From: Alcanivorax sp.
GTDB taxonomy: Bacteria > Pseudomonadota > Gammaproteobacteria > Pseudomonadales > Alcanivoracaceae
DNA length: 64,000 nt
Direction: 5' to 3'
Assembly (NCBI RefSeq): GCF_019431375.1
Contig: NZ_CP080267.1
Span: 1,178,001 to 1,242,000, forward strand
Positions within the stretch are counted from its first letter, which is position 1, and every line of letters starts with the position of its first letter. The notes below the pieces were generated by a model. That model saw nothing but the letters and a program-made list of their open reading frames with translations. It did not search any database and was not told where the DNA came from. Both the position numbers and the translations under genes were made by a program. Below, in pieces: positions 14,794 through 24,589 of this stretch.

Positions 14794-15898
14794 TCATTCA
14801 CCTGCAAAGCGATTTGAGATATTCAAGAAGCGATTTCGTTCCTCCCCATCCAGAAAGGTCAACAACCGCAATTCATTGTCCAGAGCCCGAACCATTTTCT
14901 CAGCAGGGCCATCGTTGATGGGAATGTTGACCCCCATATGCTCCATCACTTCCTGGTATTCGCGGGCATGCTGAATACTCTCAAGGACCACAATCACCGC
15001 TTCTTCACGACGTTCATCCAGCCCACCGGAAAGCAGATTGATATCCCGGTGGGTAGTGCCTGTCGAAATCAGTGTATTGAGGAGCCGCCCCTTGGTTTCC
15101 GGGAAGGCATAGCCCAGCAGTTCCAGTGCTTCAGCTTCATCCAGTAATGTTTCTGCCAGTCGGTGAGCCGCCTCGCTGTCGTCGTCCCATTCCTCCCATC
15201 TCAAGAGCAATTCACGCCCCAGATTAAATATTCCCTGGACCGCACTAACAGCCAGCAAACCACCAGTAGCAGCAGCTCCAGCGGCTACACCGACTACTCC
15301 ACCGCGCTTGAACAATTCGTACTGGAACGAGCAGAAGGCATCGAATGCACGATTGCGACCGTCTTCGTCATCGAACAGGTCAATAACATTGAATTCAGAG
15401 TCGCGCAGTTCGTTATAGAGAAGCTCCAGAAAGAAAGTCTTTCACATGCATTGCATCCACCGTGAAGGAAAAACCTCCACCGACCCCAACCTTAAAAGCC
15501 AGCTCAGCCTTACAGTGGATTACAAATCGCCCTGTCCGTACATCAAACCCGACCTGAAAATCCAGCCCTGCGCCGATGCCGGCCATGCCGGTGGCGGTAT
15601 AGCCCACACTGCCCAACGCCTTGAACTGACTGGCCTGGGGTTGCTGCCACATTAGTCCGCCCTTGATACCCAGAGTGGCTTTTACCCCCACGAACGCTTC
15701 TAGCTTTACGTTAGCCCCTTGCTGGTCATCCAGCTCGGTGTCAAATGGCGAGCGGGTACTCTTGGCCACTTTCACATTATCAGCGGGTGCCGGTAGCGCC
15801 TCAGTGTTGATCATGCCGCTACGCTGGCTTTTTTCGTCTGGCCAGGGGGCGTCCGAGCGGATATAGGGGACACGCATAAACTCAACCAAGAAGGACAT
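14794..15898 (-). pseudogene. Orphan VgrG C-terminal toxin module 1, frameshifted (copy A)
   Basis: This is the same sequence as the intact 366-residue module at 33106-34206 and about the last 353 residues of the VgrG at 39495. An extra AAAG near 15434 (CCAGAAAGAAAGTC where other copies have CCAGAAAGTC) breaks the frame after residue 155. The upstream part begins MSFLVEFMRVPYI, which is joined to the VgrG-derived RSDAPWPDEK segment. No gp27/gp5 domain is present, so even an intact version could not be loaded on a spike by itself. Confidence 0.85.
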
Positions 15899-16988
15899 GA
15901 CTTACCACCCCGCCAAGCTTTGCCCGGCTACCCATTTCCTGCCAGTTTCCTGGGCATACTCACGGAGCCTGGCCAAGGCCCCTACTGCAACAGGCTGGCG
16001 TTTTTTTCTTGGTCTCATATGAAAAAGCCAGGCTTTCTCTTCTATCCCCAAGCGATCCAGTATTTTCATCGCTTGCTCGGGTATTGACCCTCGTTTATTG
16101 TCTCGTACCGCCCTGCCCGTACCCTCCACAAGCTCCAGATAGTCCATTAACCGGAACCGACAAAGCGTGTCATCATCGTCAGCGTCGACGGTTTCTGCGT
16201 CTACCATCGGAAGAAGGGCCGGTTGTTTAGCGCACTGACCTCCTGCCAGCTTTTTGGCACGTTGCTGGACTGAGGTGTAATCCGAATCTTCTGGTGTTCT
16301 CGCCATATCCGCCCGTACAGGATTAAGATCCACATACGCCATGCATTGCAGCAGAGCCTTTTCATCCAGAAGGGCCTGACACTTGTAGCGACTTTCCCAA
16401 AAGCGACCTTTGCAGCAATCTTCCTCGTTGGCTCGCCTAGCGAGATACTCATTCAGGCATTTCATGAACCAGCCCAGGTCATGAAGCCGCTCACGCCATT
16501 GACCAATGATGTCCAGCGCCTTGAGGGATTCCCCCTCCTCAGTCTGTCCGTTGATCCAACGCTTCACGATAAGAGGACCACTGAACAGCTGCATCCAGCG
16601 CTCCGCAACCTCTTGATCTGTCCAGGCCAGCGCCTTTTGTTGATTGATGCGAAGAACCAGATGGTAGTGATTGGACATCACGGCATAAGCACAGAGATCG
16701 ATAGCAAAGACCTCCGCCAAGGCGGCCAGACGATCCACCACCCACTGGCGGCGATGCTCATAATCCTGGCCGGAGTAGTGGTCCTTCCCGCAAAGAAAGG
16801 CCCGTCGTACGCAGCGACAGATACAGTGGTAGTAGGGGGTAGAGTCCAGGGATACCTGGGTATAACGAGCACGGGTCATGGGTTGCCTCCTTGCATATCC
16901 ATGACTCGACAATACTGACCAAATAATCAGTACAAAATCAGCAATTTGCTCCGCTCAGTGTAAGAGATTCTCCAAGTCGTGCGTGTCC
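15868..16988 (-). mobile_element. Y1/HUH transposase element (copy A)
   Basis: The transposase gene is bracketed by GGACACGCA at 15868 and TGCGTGTCC ending at 16988, a nine-base terminal inverted repeat shared by every intact copy in the window. The left end coincides with the point where homology to VgrG stops. GTGCGTGTCCTTT occurs once more at about 17027. The length is 1121 bp. The boundaries are inferred from symmetry and breakpoints. Confidence 0.6.
15902..16879 (-). CDS. Y1/HUH transposase, RAYT-like (type a, copy A)
   Basis: A 325-residue member of the Y1 transposase family (IS200/REP-associated type). The HUH pair is His71-Tyr-His73 in MSNHYHLVLRI. Downstream GRFWESRYKCQALLDE (158 onward) and MAYVDLNPVRA (180 onward) are the conserved family blocks, in which the catalytic tyrosine should lie; I cannot say which one. 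The start is the ATG at 16879 with a perfect AGGAGG. It ends three bases before the start of toxin module 1, so translation of the two may be coupled. It is longer than classic RAYTs (about 165-230 residues). Confidence 0.85.
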   Translation of the reverse strand: MTRARYTQVSLDSTPYYHCICRCVRRAFLCGKDHYSGQDYEHRRQWVVDRLAALAEVFAIDLCAYAVMSNHYHLVLRINQQKALAWTDQEVAERWMQLFSGPLIVKRWINGQTEEGESLKALDIIGQWRERLHDLGWFMKCLNEYLARRANEEDCCKGRFWESRYKCQALLDEKALLQCMAYVDLNPVRADMARTPEDSDYTSVQQRAKKLAGGQCAKQPALLPMVDAETVDADDDDTLCRFRLMDYLELVEGTGRAVRDNKRGSIPEQAMKILDRLGIEEKAWLFHMRPRKKRQPVAVGALARLREYAQETGRKWVAGQSLAGW

Positions 16989-17315
16989 TTTATTCGTTAT
17001 TCGGTGCGTTTGTGTTTATTCGGTGCGTGTCCTTTGTCTGCTTTCTTCCGCATGTTGACGTCACCCTTGAAGCGGACTTCACGGCAGGAGCTTAGCCCAG
17101 GATAAGGGCTTGATCCGGCCCTTCGTTCAGACAGGTGCGCAGGATGCGGGCACTGTCGCGCAGGGGAGGACTGACCTCGCCATGAGTTTGTTCTCTGTGG
17201 TCGAAGACAAGGCGCCCCTGGCCGCCCCGTTGGGCATAGGTTTCAGTGCATTCCTCTGTGGTGGCGGGAAAAGCTAACGTGACTCGAAGCGCTATTATGT
17301 TTCCTTCACAGACAA
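16989..17315 (-). other. Inter-cassette remnant region (copy A)
   Basis: No complete gene is seen. At 17038-17085 lies a fragment matching toxin module 2 (RFKGDVNM followed by KKADKG). At 17092-17315 the minus strand holds an open frame without a clear start, ending RILRTCLNEGPDQALILG and stop at 17092-17094. I do not recognise it. It is repeated at 28990 and 35400, where three bases are missing relative to this copy, keeping the frame. Two TATTCGGTGCGT words stand next to the transposase end. Confidence 0.45.
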
Positions 17316-18267
17316 TTATTTCAGGATAATAGGCTTGTCTTCATTAACCACGCAGCGGAAGCACATAGGGATGCCCTTCATAGCCAAATTCCTCGGTGAT
17401 TCTGGGGGCGGCTTTTGGTGGTTCGTGGTAGCGCTGCAAAACCACCTTGCCACCTCGTACTGATTTCTCAGTGCCGCTTTCCGGCCCCTGTGGGTCCACT
17501 TCGGGAGAATTGGCGTAATAATCCGGGTCGAACCAGTCCAGAACCCACTCTTTGACGTTAGCACTCATGTCATACAAGCCGAGTGGATTCGGCGGATAAG
17601 ATCCAACTTTTTCCACACCGAGACCAGACCCGATATTGGTTCCCTTTTTCGGCATGCCGGTATCCGTGCCATACGCCACCTTGTTGCCCCGGCTGCGCGC
17701 CGCATATTCCCACTGAGCTTCTGTGGGGAGGTCAATATTAAGGCCCGTGTTTTCTCCCAGCCAAAAGCAATAATCGCGGGCTTGCTGCCATGTCATATAG
17801 CGAACCGGTTTTGCAGGTTTTCGGCTTCTTTTTCCCAACTTACGTTCGACCAGCAGCGGCTTCTCTGTAAATTGGGTATAAACATCAAACTCTTCAAACG
17901 TCACTTCATACTTCCCCATGGAATAGCTGGAAAGGGTGACTTTGTGGACGGGTTCTGCAGTGCGTTTTTCTCCTGCAGCCTGAAATACCCAAGGCATCCA
18001 CATGGCATCGGGGTGGTTTTTATCAACAAATTCATAAGAGCCTAATGGCCCCTCATTGAAACTTTTATTCGTAATGTAGGCACCAACATCACCCATCTGA
18101 AAGCCCCCCCCCTCCACAAAAACCAGATTTTCGACGGAACGACGCAATACCGTTTGCACCTCTTCCGGGAGCGTTTCATTGATTGTCACTTCAGTCTTGA
18201 GTTGACCGGCATCAGCGCACGCGCCAAGCGGTAACGCCGTCAGCACGGCCATCAATGAGCACTTCAT
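17316..18267 (-). pseudogene. SUMF1/FGE-fold lipoprotein, type 2 (copy A, C-terminus frameshifted)
   Basis: A lipoprotein with lipobox LGAC at residues 15-18 and a SUMF1 fold: FVEGGGFQMG, PTEAQWEYAARSRG, YDMSANVKEWVLDW, VRGGKVVLQ. The start ATG at 18267 has AGGAGA upstream. Compared with the copies at 29211 and 35621, two bases are missing near 17369, so the frame ends PYVLPLRG at 17344 instead of reading FRCVVNEDKPIILK to 17316. Loss of the last strand probably destabilises the fold. Here only about 45 bases of toxin module 2 remain upstream before the array breaks into copy B. Confidence 0.8.
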
Positions 18268-18318
18268 GCTATCTCCTGTGTGCGTAAGGGTTGGTCGGCC
18301 AGGGCAATGGCCGGCAGC

Positions 18319-18912
18319 ATATAGACACCACCAAACAGATCGGCCCACCGCTCCGCATTCAAACTCGCTGCCAGCACATGCTCAGGCTTGGTAACCGGAA
18401 TGATCAAGGTAGGCGTATCCACGCTGACCACCATGGGCTTGTACTTGCTGAACGAGATATGCTTTTCATCAATATTCAGTGCCGCGGCCAGGCGTGGAAT
18501 TTCCGGGGTATAGCGATCAATCGTGGGCGTCGGCACCCGGGCAAACTGAATCGAGCCTGATGCGCTGTTTCCAGTATCAATAAAGAAAAGCTTTCGTCAA
18601 CTGTTGATTCACTGCCTGAACGAGAAACGATGCAAAAGCCCACGCTTCATCCTTGGCAAACCCATCTCATGGGCCATAAGACGCTGCCAGAATGGTATGG
18701 GCCCCGAACAACTGTTGCCTGCCATTGAACAATCACCGGCATGTCCTTTGCCCCGGCTCGATAAACACCGTTTCCGTCTGCTGAAACTCACTGGCAATCG
18801 CCATCTTGCTGGCGCATCACTGGTTAACCCTTCCGCTTTACCACAGGAATCTGTGTGCCCTGAAATGGGGCATTGGCAATACATCAAGCAGCGCATAATC
18901 GAGGAGAGCCAT
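18319..18912 (-). pseudogene. Truncated phzF-like gene (copy B)
   Basis: It corresponds to the N-terminal two thirds of the PhzF-family gene at 11664-12566. The 3' part is missing because the array joins here to the tail of toxin module 2 near 18318. Several small indels break the frame (for example around 18585-18740). No functional product is expected. Confidence 0.85.
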
Positions 18913-19040
18913 TGTCTTTACCCCCTGTTTTGTTGTGATGACTACGACTAGCTTGCCGGATGGGGAGAGAAAGAATGCAATTGTGGGATTATCACTAACC
19001 GTGAACTCTATACACAGACAAGGAAACCTCAATTTGCTAG

Positions 19041-20225
19041 GGAACCTCTGGCTCCCCGACTTTGCCATAATCAGGGCTTTCTATCAGCCACTTTCCCAGA
19101 ATGCCATGAGCCAGCTGACTTTTGCCGAAGCCGAATATGAACACAAGAAGCGCAAGACCCGGCGGGAAGTGTTCCTTGAGAAGTTGGATCAGTTTGCTAC
19201 CCTGGAAGGCGCTGGGTCACGATTGCGGTCTATTACGCCTCCACGTTGGCGCACTGACCGGCCATGGCGTCCGCTCTCCAGCATTGCTGCGCATTCATGT
19301 CATGCAGATCATCTGAACACAGTGATCCGGCGACCAGGAGAAGGTGCGCTTGTGCAGCAGATCCACGAGTCTATGCGCCGTTTCGCAGAGGGATTCGGCT
19401 CTCTCGGAGTTCCTGATGAGACAACGGCGATCACCAGACTTCCGGCACCTGCTGGAGCAACACCTGTAACTGGCAAAGAAGCTGTTCAAGAAGATCAACC
19501 GTCAGTTGGCACGACATGGCCTGATGGTTCAAGAGGAAGAACGCCAGCATCGTTGATGCGACGATTATCGAAGCGCCCAGCTCGACGAAGAACAAAGGTA
19601 AGAAAGAGGCTCGTGATCCCGGAGATGCACCAGACCAAGAAGAGAGGCAATCAATGGCACTTTTGGCATGAAGTGCCATATTGGCGTCGATGACACGGTG
19701 GGTCTGATTCATAGCCTTGCCACTACCACAGGTGAGCATGACCTGACGGCATCAGACCAGCTTTGCATGGCAAGAAGAGAAACGTGATTATTATGCGGGG
19801 GGGCGCGGGTTATTGCGGTATCGAGAAACGCGAAGAGCACAAGAACCGTAAAGTGGATTGGTTTATCGCTGAGCGTCTGGTAAAGCTCCACGATGTCGAA
19901 GGTTGCGCTGGAATGAAACCATCAAAGCCAGCGTACGTCCAAGTGGAACTTGCATCCCTTCCAGTGATCCAAAGGCATGTTCGGTTACAGCAAGGTTCGC
20001 TACCGGGGTCTGGCGAAAAATACCAACCGGCTCTATCTCCTGACGGGGCTGCTACAACCTGTTGAGGTGGAAACGGGTGCTGCTGCCCTGGGGGCAGCAA
20101 TATGATTGCCGCTTAAAGTGCGGCAATCAGGCGAAAAACCTCAAGGTGAATTGTGGCCTGAATTTGATGCGAAGCCTGTTGATCATCGTAAGGCGAAAAA
20201 GCGAGTTATTCATGGCAGACCTTCC
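19041..20225 (+). mobile_element. IS5-family element, degenerate (copy B)
   Basis: CTAG duplicates at 19037-19040 and 20226-20229 still flank the element, showing the copy was made after insertion. The internal sequence carries numerous small indels relative to 12687-13839. Confidence 0.85.
19106..20092 (+). pseudogene. IS5 transposase remnant (copy B)
   Basis: The start MSQLTFAEAEYEHKKRK and scattered blocks such as GYCGIEKREEHKNRK are intact in three different frames, but frameshifts recur from about 19193 onward and the normal stop is changed (CCCTAG to CCCTGG). Confidence 0.9.
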
Positions 20226-20280
20226 CTAGGGTATTTTGCGGCATTGGACGCCGATTTCCAAGCTAAAGGAACTGATAAAC

Positions 20281-21130
20281 ATGAAACGCCCTTCACTGCT
20301 CAACACCATCCCCCTATATTGCCCCTTTCCCTGTTTGTCGGGTGCAGCAATGGCGCTGATGCAGGCAAGCCGAACGGCGGGTATTAATTGATACATACGC
20401 TGGATTCTCTGGTGTTCGTAGAAGGCGGCACCTTTACCATGGGGCACCCACCAAGTCACCAAAACTGTCGAGGTGACCCTTGATAGCTATTCAATTCAAG
20501 CTTACGAAGTGTCTTATTGGGAGTGATACCTTTGCCGAAGCCACGGGAGCCAGCCAGTCAAAAGATCTTGGCAAACCATCCAGGCACGGCCCCGAAATCC
20601 GGCCTGGGGACTTACCTGGTGTGACGCCCCAGAACTATTGCCACTGGTTGGGTGAGTTGACAGACCTGCCCACGAGGCTACCCACCGAAGCCCAATGGGA
20701 GTAATGCGGCCACTAGCCGGGGAACCAACCGGAGCCTTCCTATGCCACCGATGATGGCACACTGGATTACGGTCACCTGCCAACTATCCCGGGGTGGTAT
20801 CCCCTTGGCACCCGGAACCCTCCGGTACTTATCCACCCACCCATTGGGAATGTACGATATGACCGGCAATGTGGCGGAATGGGTGCTGGATTGGCACGAC
20901 AAAAACTATTATGAAACGTCTCGGGGATAAACCCTCAAGGACCCTGAGACTGGAACAACAAAAATATTCCGCGGAGGCATGGCGTTGTTGGCACACAACG
21001 TTACAATATCTTACCGCCGCTCCCTGGCGTAAACCGCAGGTGATGATACAACAATTCGGCGTTCGTTGTGTTGTCAATCAACCCAAGAGGTCATTGCTTT
21101 TTCTTCTGTAGGAAAAAGAACAGCAACTAG
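20281..21130 (+). pseudogene. SUMF1-fold lipoprotein type 1 remnant (copy B)
   Basis: It aligns with 13892-14737 from ATGAAACGCC to the terminal AGCAACTAG. Indels in the signal-peptide region and throughout break the frame. Fragments such as MYDMTGNVAEWVLDWHDK remain readable. Confidence 0.9.
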
Positions 21131-21186
21131 TAAATCCCCACCTGGCACGCTGTTCAAGGGTGCCAGGTATTTACGAAAAAGAAGCA

Positions 21187-22279
21187 TCATTCACCTGCAA
21201 AGCGATTTGAGATATTCAAGAAGCGATTTCGTTCCTCCCCCATCCAGAAAGGTCAACAGCCGCAATTCATTGTCCAGAGCCCGAACCATTTTCTCGAAAG
21301 CAGGGCCATCGTTGATGGGAATGTTGACTATACTCCATCACTTCCTGGTATTCGCGGGCATGCTGAATCTCTCAAGGACAATCACCGCTTCTTCACGACG
21401 TTCATCCAGCCCGCGGAAAACAGATTAATATCCCGGTGGGTAGTGCCTCTCTGTCGAAATCAGTATGATGAGGAGCCGCCCCTTGGTTTCCGGGAAGGGC
21501 CCAACAGTTCAGTGCTTCAGCTTCATCCAGTAATGTTTCTGCCAGTCGGTGAGCCGCCTCGCTGTCGTCGTCCCATTCCTCCATCTCCAGAGCAATTCAC
21601 GCCCCAGATTAAATATTCCCTGGACCACTAACAGCCAACAAACCACCAGTAGCAGCAGCTCCAACGGCTACACCGACTTCTCCACCGCGCTTGAACAATT
21701 CGTACTGGAACGAGCGAAGGCATCGAATGCACGATTGCGACCGTCTTCGTCATCGAACAGGAGTCAATAACATTAATTCAGAGTGCGCGCAGTGCGTTAT
21801 AGAGAAGCTCCAGAAAGTGCTTTCACATGCATTGCATCCACCGTGAAGGAAAAACCTCCACCGACCCCAACCTTAAAAAGCCAGCTCAGCCTTAGGTGGA
21901 TTACAAATCGCCCTGTCCGTACATCAAACCACGACCTGAAAATCAGCCCCACTGCGCCGATGCCGGCCATGCCGGTGGCGGTATAGCCCACACTGCCCAG
22001 CGCCTTGAACTGACTGGCCTGGGGTTGCTGCCACGATGGTCCGCCCTTGATACCCAGGAGTGGCTTTTACCCCCACGAACGCTACAACGTTAGCCCCTTG
22101 CCTTTGGTCATCCAGCTCGGTGTCCAGAAATGGCAGCCCGGGTACTCTTGAGCCACTTTCACATTATCAGCGGGTGCCGGTAGCGCCTCAGTGGTGATCA
22201 TGCCGCTACGCTGGCTTCGTCTGGCCAGGGGGTCCGAGCTGAATGTAGGGGACACGCATAAACTCAACCTGAAGGACAT
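21187..22279 (-). pseudogene. Toxin module 1 remnant (copy B)
   Basis: It aligns over its length with the intact module at 33106-34206. Many one- to four-base indels scatter the frame; VGYTATGMAGIGA and MEEWDDDSEAAHRLAETLLDE are among the surviving blocks. Confidence 0.9.
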
Positions 22280-22282
22280 GAC

Positions 22283-23259
22283 TTACCACCCCGCCAAGCT
22301 TTGCCCACGGCTGCCCATTTCCTGCCAGTTTCCTGGGCATACTCACAGGCCTGGCCAAGGCCTGCAACAGGCTGGCGTTTTTTCTTGGTCTCATATGAAA
22401 AGCCAGGCTTTCTCTTCTATCCCAAGCGATCCAGTATTTTCATCGCTTGCTCGGGTATTGACCCTCGTTTATTGTCTCGTACCGCCCTGCCCGTACCCTC
22501 CACACAAGCTCAAAGATAGTCCATTAGCCGGAACCGACAAAGCGTGTCATCATCGTCAGCGTCGACGGTTTCTGCGTCTACCATCGGAGAAGAGAAGGGC
22601 CGATTGTTTAGCGCACTGACCTCCTGCCAGCTTTTGGCACGTTGCTGGACTGAGGTGTAATCGAATCTTCTGGTGTTCTCGCCATATCCGCCCAATACAG
22701 GATTAAGATCACATACGCCATGCATTGCAGCCAGAGCCTTTTCATCAGGGCTGACGCTGTAGCGACTTCCCAAAGAAGCGACCTTTGCAGCAATCTTCCT
22801 CGTTGGCTCGCCTGGCGAGATACTCATTCAGGCATTTCATGAACCAGCCCAGGTCATGAAGCCGCTCACGCCATTGACCAGTAGCCTGATGTCCAGCGCC
22901 TTGAGGGATTCCCCCTCCTCGGTCTGTCCGTTGATCAACGCGCTTCACGATAAGAGGACCACTGAACAGCTGCATCCAGCGCTCCTAACCTCTTGATCTG
23001 TCCAGGCCAGCGCCTTTTGTTTGATTGATGCGAAGAACCAGATGGTAGTGATTGGACATCACGGCATAAGCACAGAGATCGATGGGAGCCTCCGCCAAGG
23101 CGGCCAGACGATCCACCACCACTGGCGGCGATGCTCATAATCACGGCCCGGTGGTGGTCTTCCGCAAAGAAGAGGCCGTCGTACGCAGCGACAGATACAG
23201 TGGTAGTAGGGGGTAGAGGGGATCCAGGGATACTGCTGGGTATAACGAGCACGGGTCAT
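22283..23259 (-). pseudogene. Y1/HUH transposase remnant (copy B)
   Basis: It aligns with 15902-16879. Blocks MTRARYTQ, WFMKCLNEYLARRANEEDCCKGRF and the C-terminal half are split between frames, with indels at about 22740-22780, 22880 and 23080-23170 among others. Not expected to give a protein. Confidence 0.9.
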
Positions 23260-23447
23260 GGGTGCCTCCTTGCATATCCGCTGACTCGACAATACTGACA
23301 AATAATCAGTACAAAATCAACCCAATTTGCTCCGCTCAGTGTAGAGATTCTCCAAGTCGTGCAGATACAAATCACGAACCCGGCGCCTATTCGGTAAAGG
23401 CGCCGGCACCGTGATAATGTCCACATAACAGACAGGAGGGCTGCACC

Positions 23448-23549
23448 ATGACACTGGAACAACTGATTACCGCTTTCGTGTTGTTTCTCTGCGGCATTGC
23501 CGTGGTGGCATTTATCGTTTATCTGAAGAATCAGTCCAACAAACGATAA
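23448..23549 (+). CDS. Small single-pass membrane protein (33 residues, copy C)
   Basis: Identical in sequence and ribosome binding site to the gene at 11545-11646. Because the duplication starts at 23364, only about 84 bases of the original upstream DNA are present, including the hairpin at 23380-23406. Further upstream it now faces the end of copy B instead of the DAHP synthase gene. Confidence 0.6.
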   Translation: MTLEQLITAFVLFLCGIAVVAFIVYLKNQSNKR

Positions 23550-23566
23550 ATCGCAGACCACTGAAA

Positions 23567-24469
23567 TCAGCTGTAAAGCAGCTCGCCCACCCCCATCTTG
23601 ATCACGTTACCGCCAATGCGGCATTTCACTTCCTTGCCCGGCTTCTTGTCGAACTCCGCATGCAGAATACTCTTGCGGGTATCAGGGCTCCCGCGATCAA
23701 TAGACAGTGTGTGGGTCCCCGCAGCCGTATCCTGCTGCTCCGCCAGATAAGCAATAAATTCCGGCATCACATTACCGATGGGCGGAAATACATCCCCGGG
23801 CAGGTCCGGGTTCAGCAAGCGCCCGTGAAACTCGGAACTGCCGGTAATACTCCCCGGCGCAAACAGGAACAATTCCGAGGTATAGACACCACCAAACAGA
23901 TCGGCCCACCGCTCCGCATTCAAACTCGCTGCCAGCACATGCTCAGGCTTGGTAACCGGAATGATCAAGGTAGGCGTATCCACGCTGACCACCATGGGCT
24001 TGTACTTGCTGAACGAGATATGCTTTTCATCAATATTCAGTGCCGCGGCCAGGCGTGGAATTTCCGGGGTATAGCGATCAATCGTGGGCGTCAGCACCCG
24101 GGCAAACTGAATCGAGCCTGATGCACTGTTTCCAGTATCAATAAAGCTTTCGATCAACTGTTGATTCTGCCTGAACAGAAACGATGCAAAAGCCCCTTCA
24201 TCCTTGGCAAGCCCCATCTCATGGGCCACATAAGACGCTGCCAGAATGGTATGGGCCCCGAACAACTGTTGCCCCTTGCCATTGAACACACTCACCGGCA
24301 TGTCCTTGCCCGGCTCGATAAACACCGTTTCCGTCTGCTGAAACTCACTGGCAATCGCCATCTTGCTGGCATCACTGGTGTCCAACCCTTCCAGCTTTAC
24401 CACAGGAATCTGTGTGCCCTGAAATGGGGCATTGGCAAATACATCAAGCAGCGCATAATCGAGAGCCAT
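23567..24469 (-). CDS. PhzF family isomerase/epimerase-like protein (copy C)
   Basis: Identical 300-residue product to that of 11664-12566, with the PhzF landmarks NAPFQGTQIPVV, QQTETVFI and LFGAHTILAA. It is a passenger of the 11.9-kb duplication. Two intact copies would double dosage unless one is an assembly duplicate. Confidence 0.8.
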   Translation of the reverse strand: MALDYALLDVFANAPFQGTQIPVVKLEGLDTSDASKMAIASEFQQTETVFIEPGKDMPVSVFNGKGQQLFGAHTILAASYVAHEMGLAKDEGAFASFLFRQNQQLIESFIDTGNSASGSIQFARVLTPTIDRYTPEIPRLAAALNIDEKHISFSKYKPMVVSVDTPTLIIPVTKPEHVLAASLNAERWADLFGGVYTSELFLFAPGSITGSSEFHGRLLNPDLPGDVFPPIGNVMPEFIAYLAEQQDTAAGTHTLSIDRGSPDTRKSILHAEFDKKPGKEVKCRIGGNVIKMGVGELLYS

Positions 24470-24589
24470 TGTCTTCACCCTGTTTTGTTGTGATGACTAC
24501 GACTATGCCGGATGGGGAAGAGAATGCAATTGTGGGATTATCACTAACCGTGAACTCTATACACAGACAAGGAAACCTCAATTTGCTAG

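Larger units (their letters stand above)
18318..23363. repeat. Indel-riddled copy B of the array block
   Basis: These about 5.05 kb match 11979-16992 (half of phzF-like gene, IS5, SUMF1 type 1, toxin module 1, Y1 transposase) in order and orientation. They differ mainly by one- to six-base insertions and deletions every 10-40 bases, with the intervening sequence almost unchanged. Every reading frame is destroyed. Genuine decay usually shows many substitutions too; this pattern is closer to uncorrected long-read sequence. Its right end stops inside the transposase end motif (GTGC, then copy C begins). Confidence 0.85.

Noticed and set aside
16346..16918. 190-codon plus-strand frame conserved opposite all Y1 transposase copies
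   Set aside because: Its conservation is explained by duplication of the block; no start signal and it mirrors the transposase codons.
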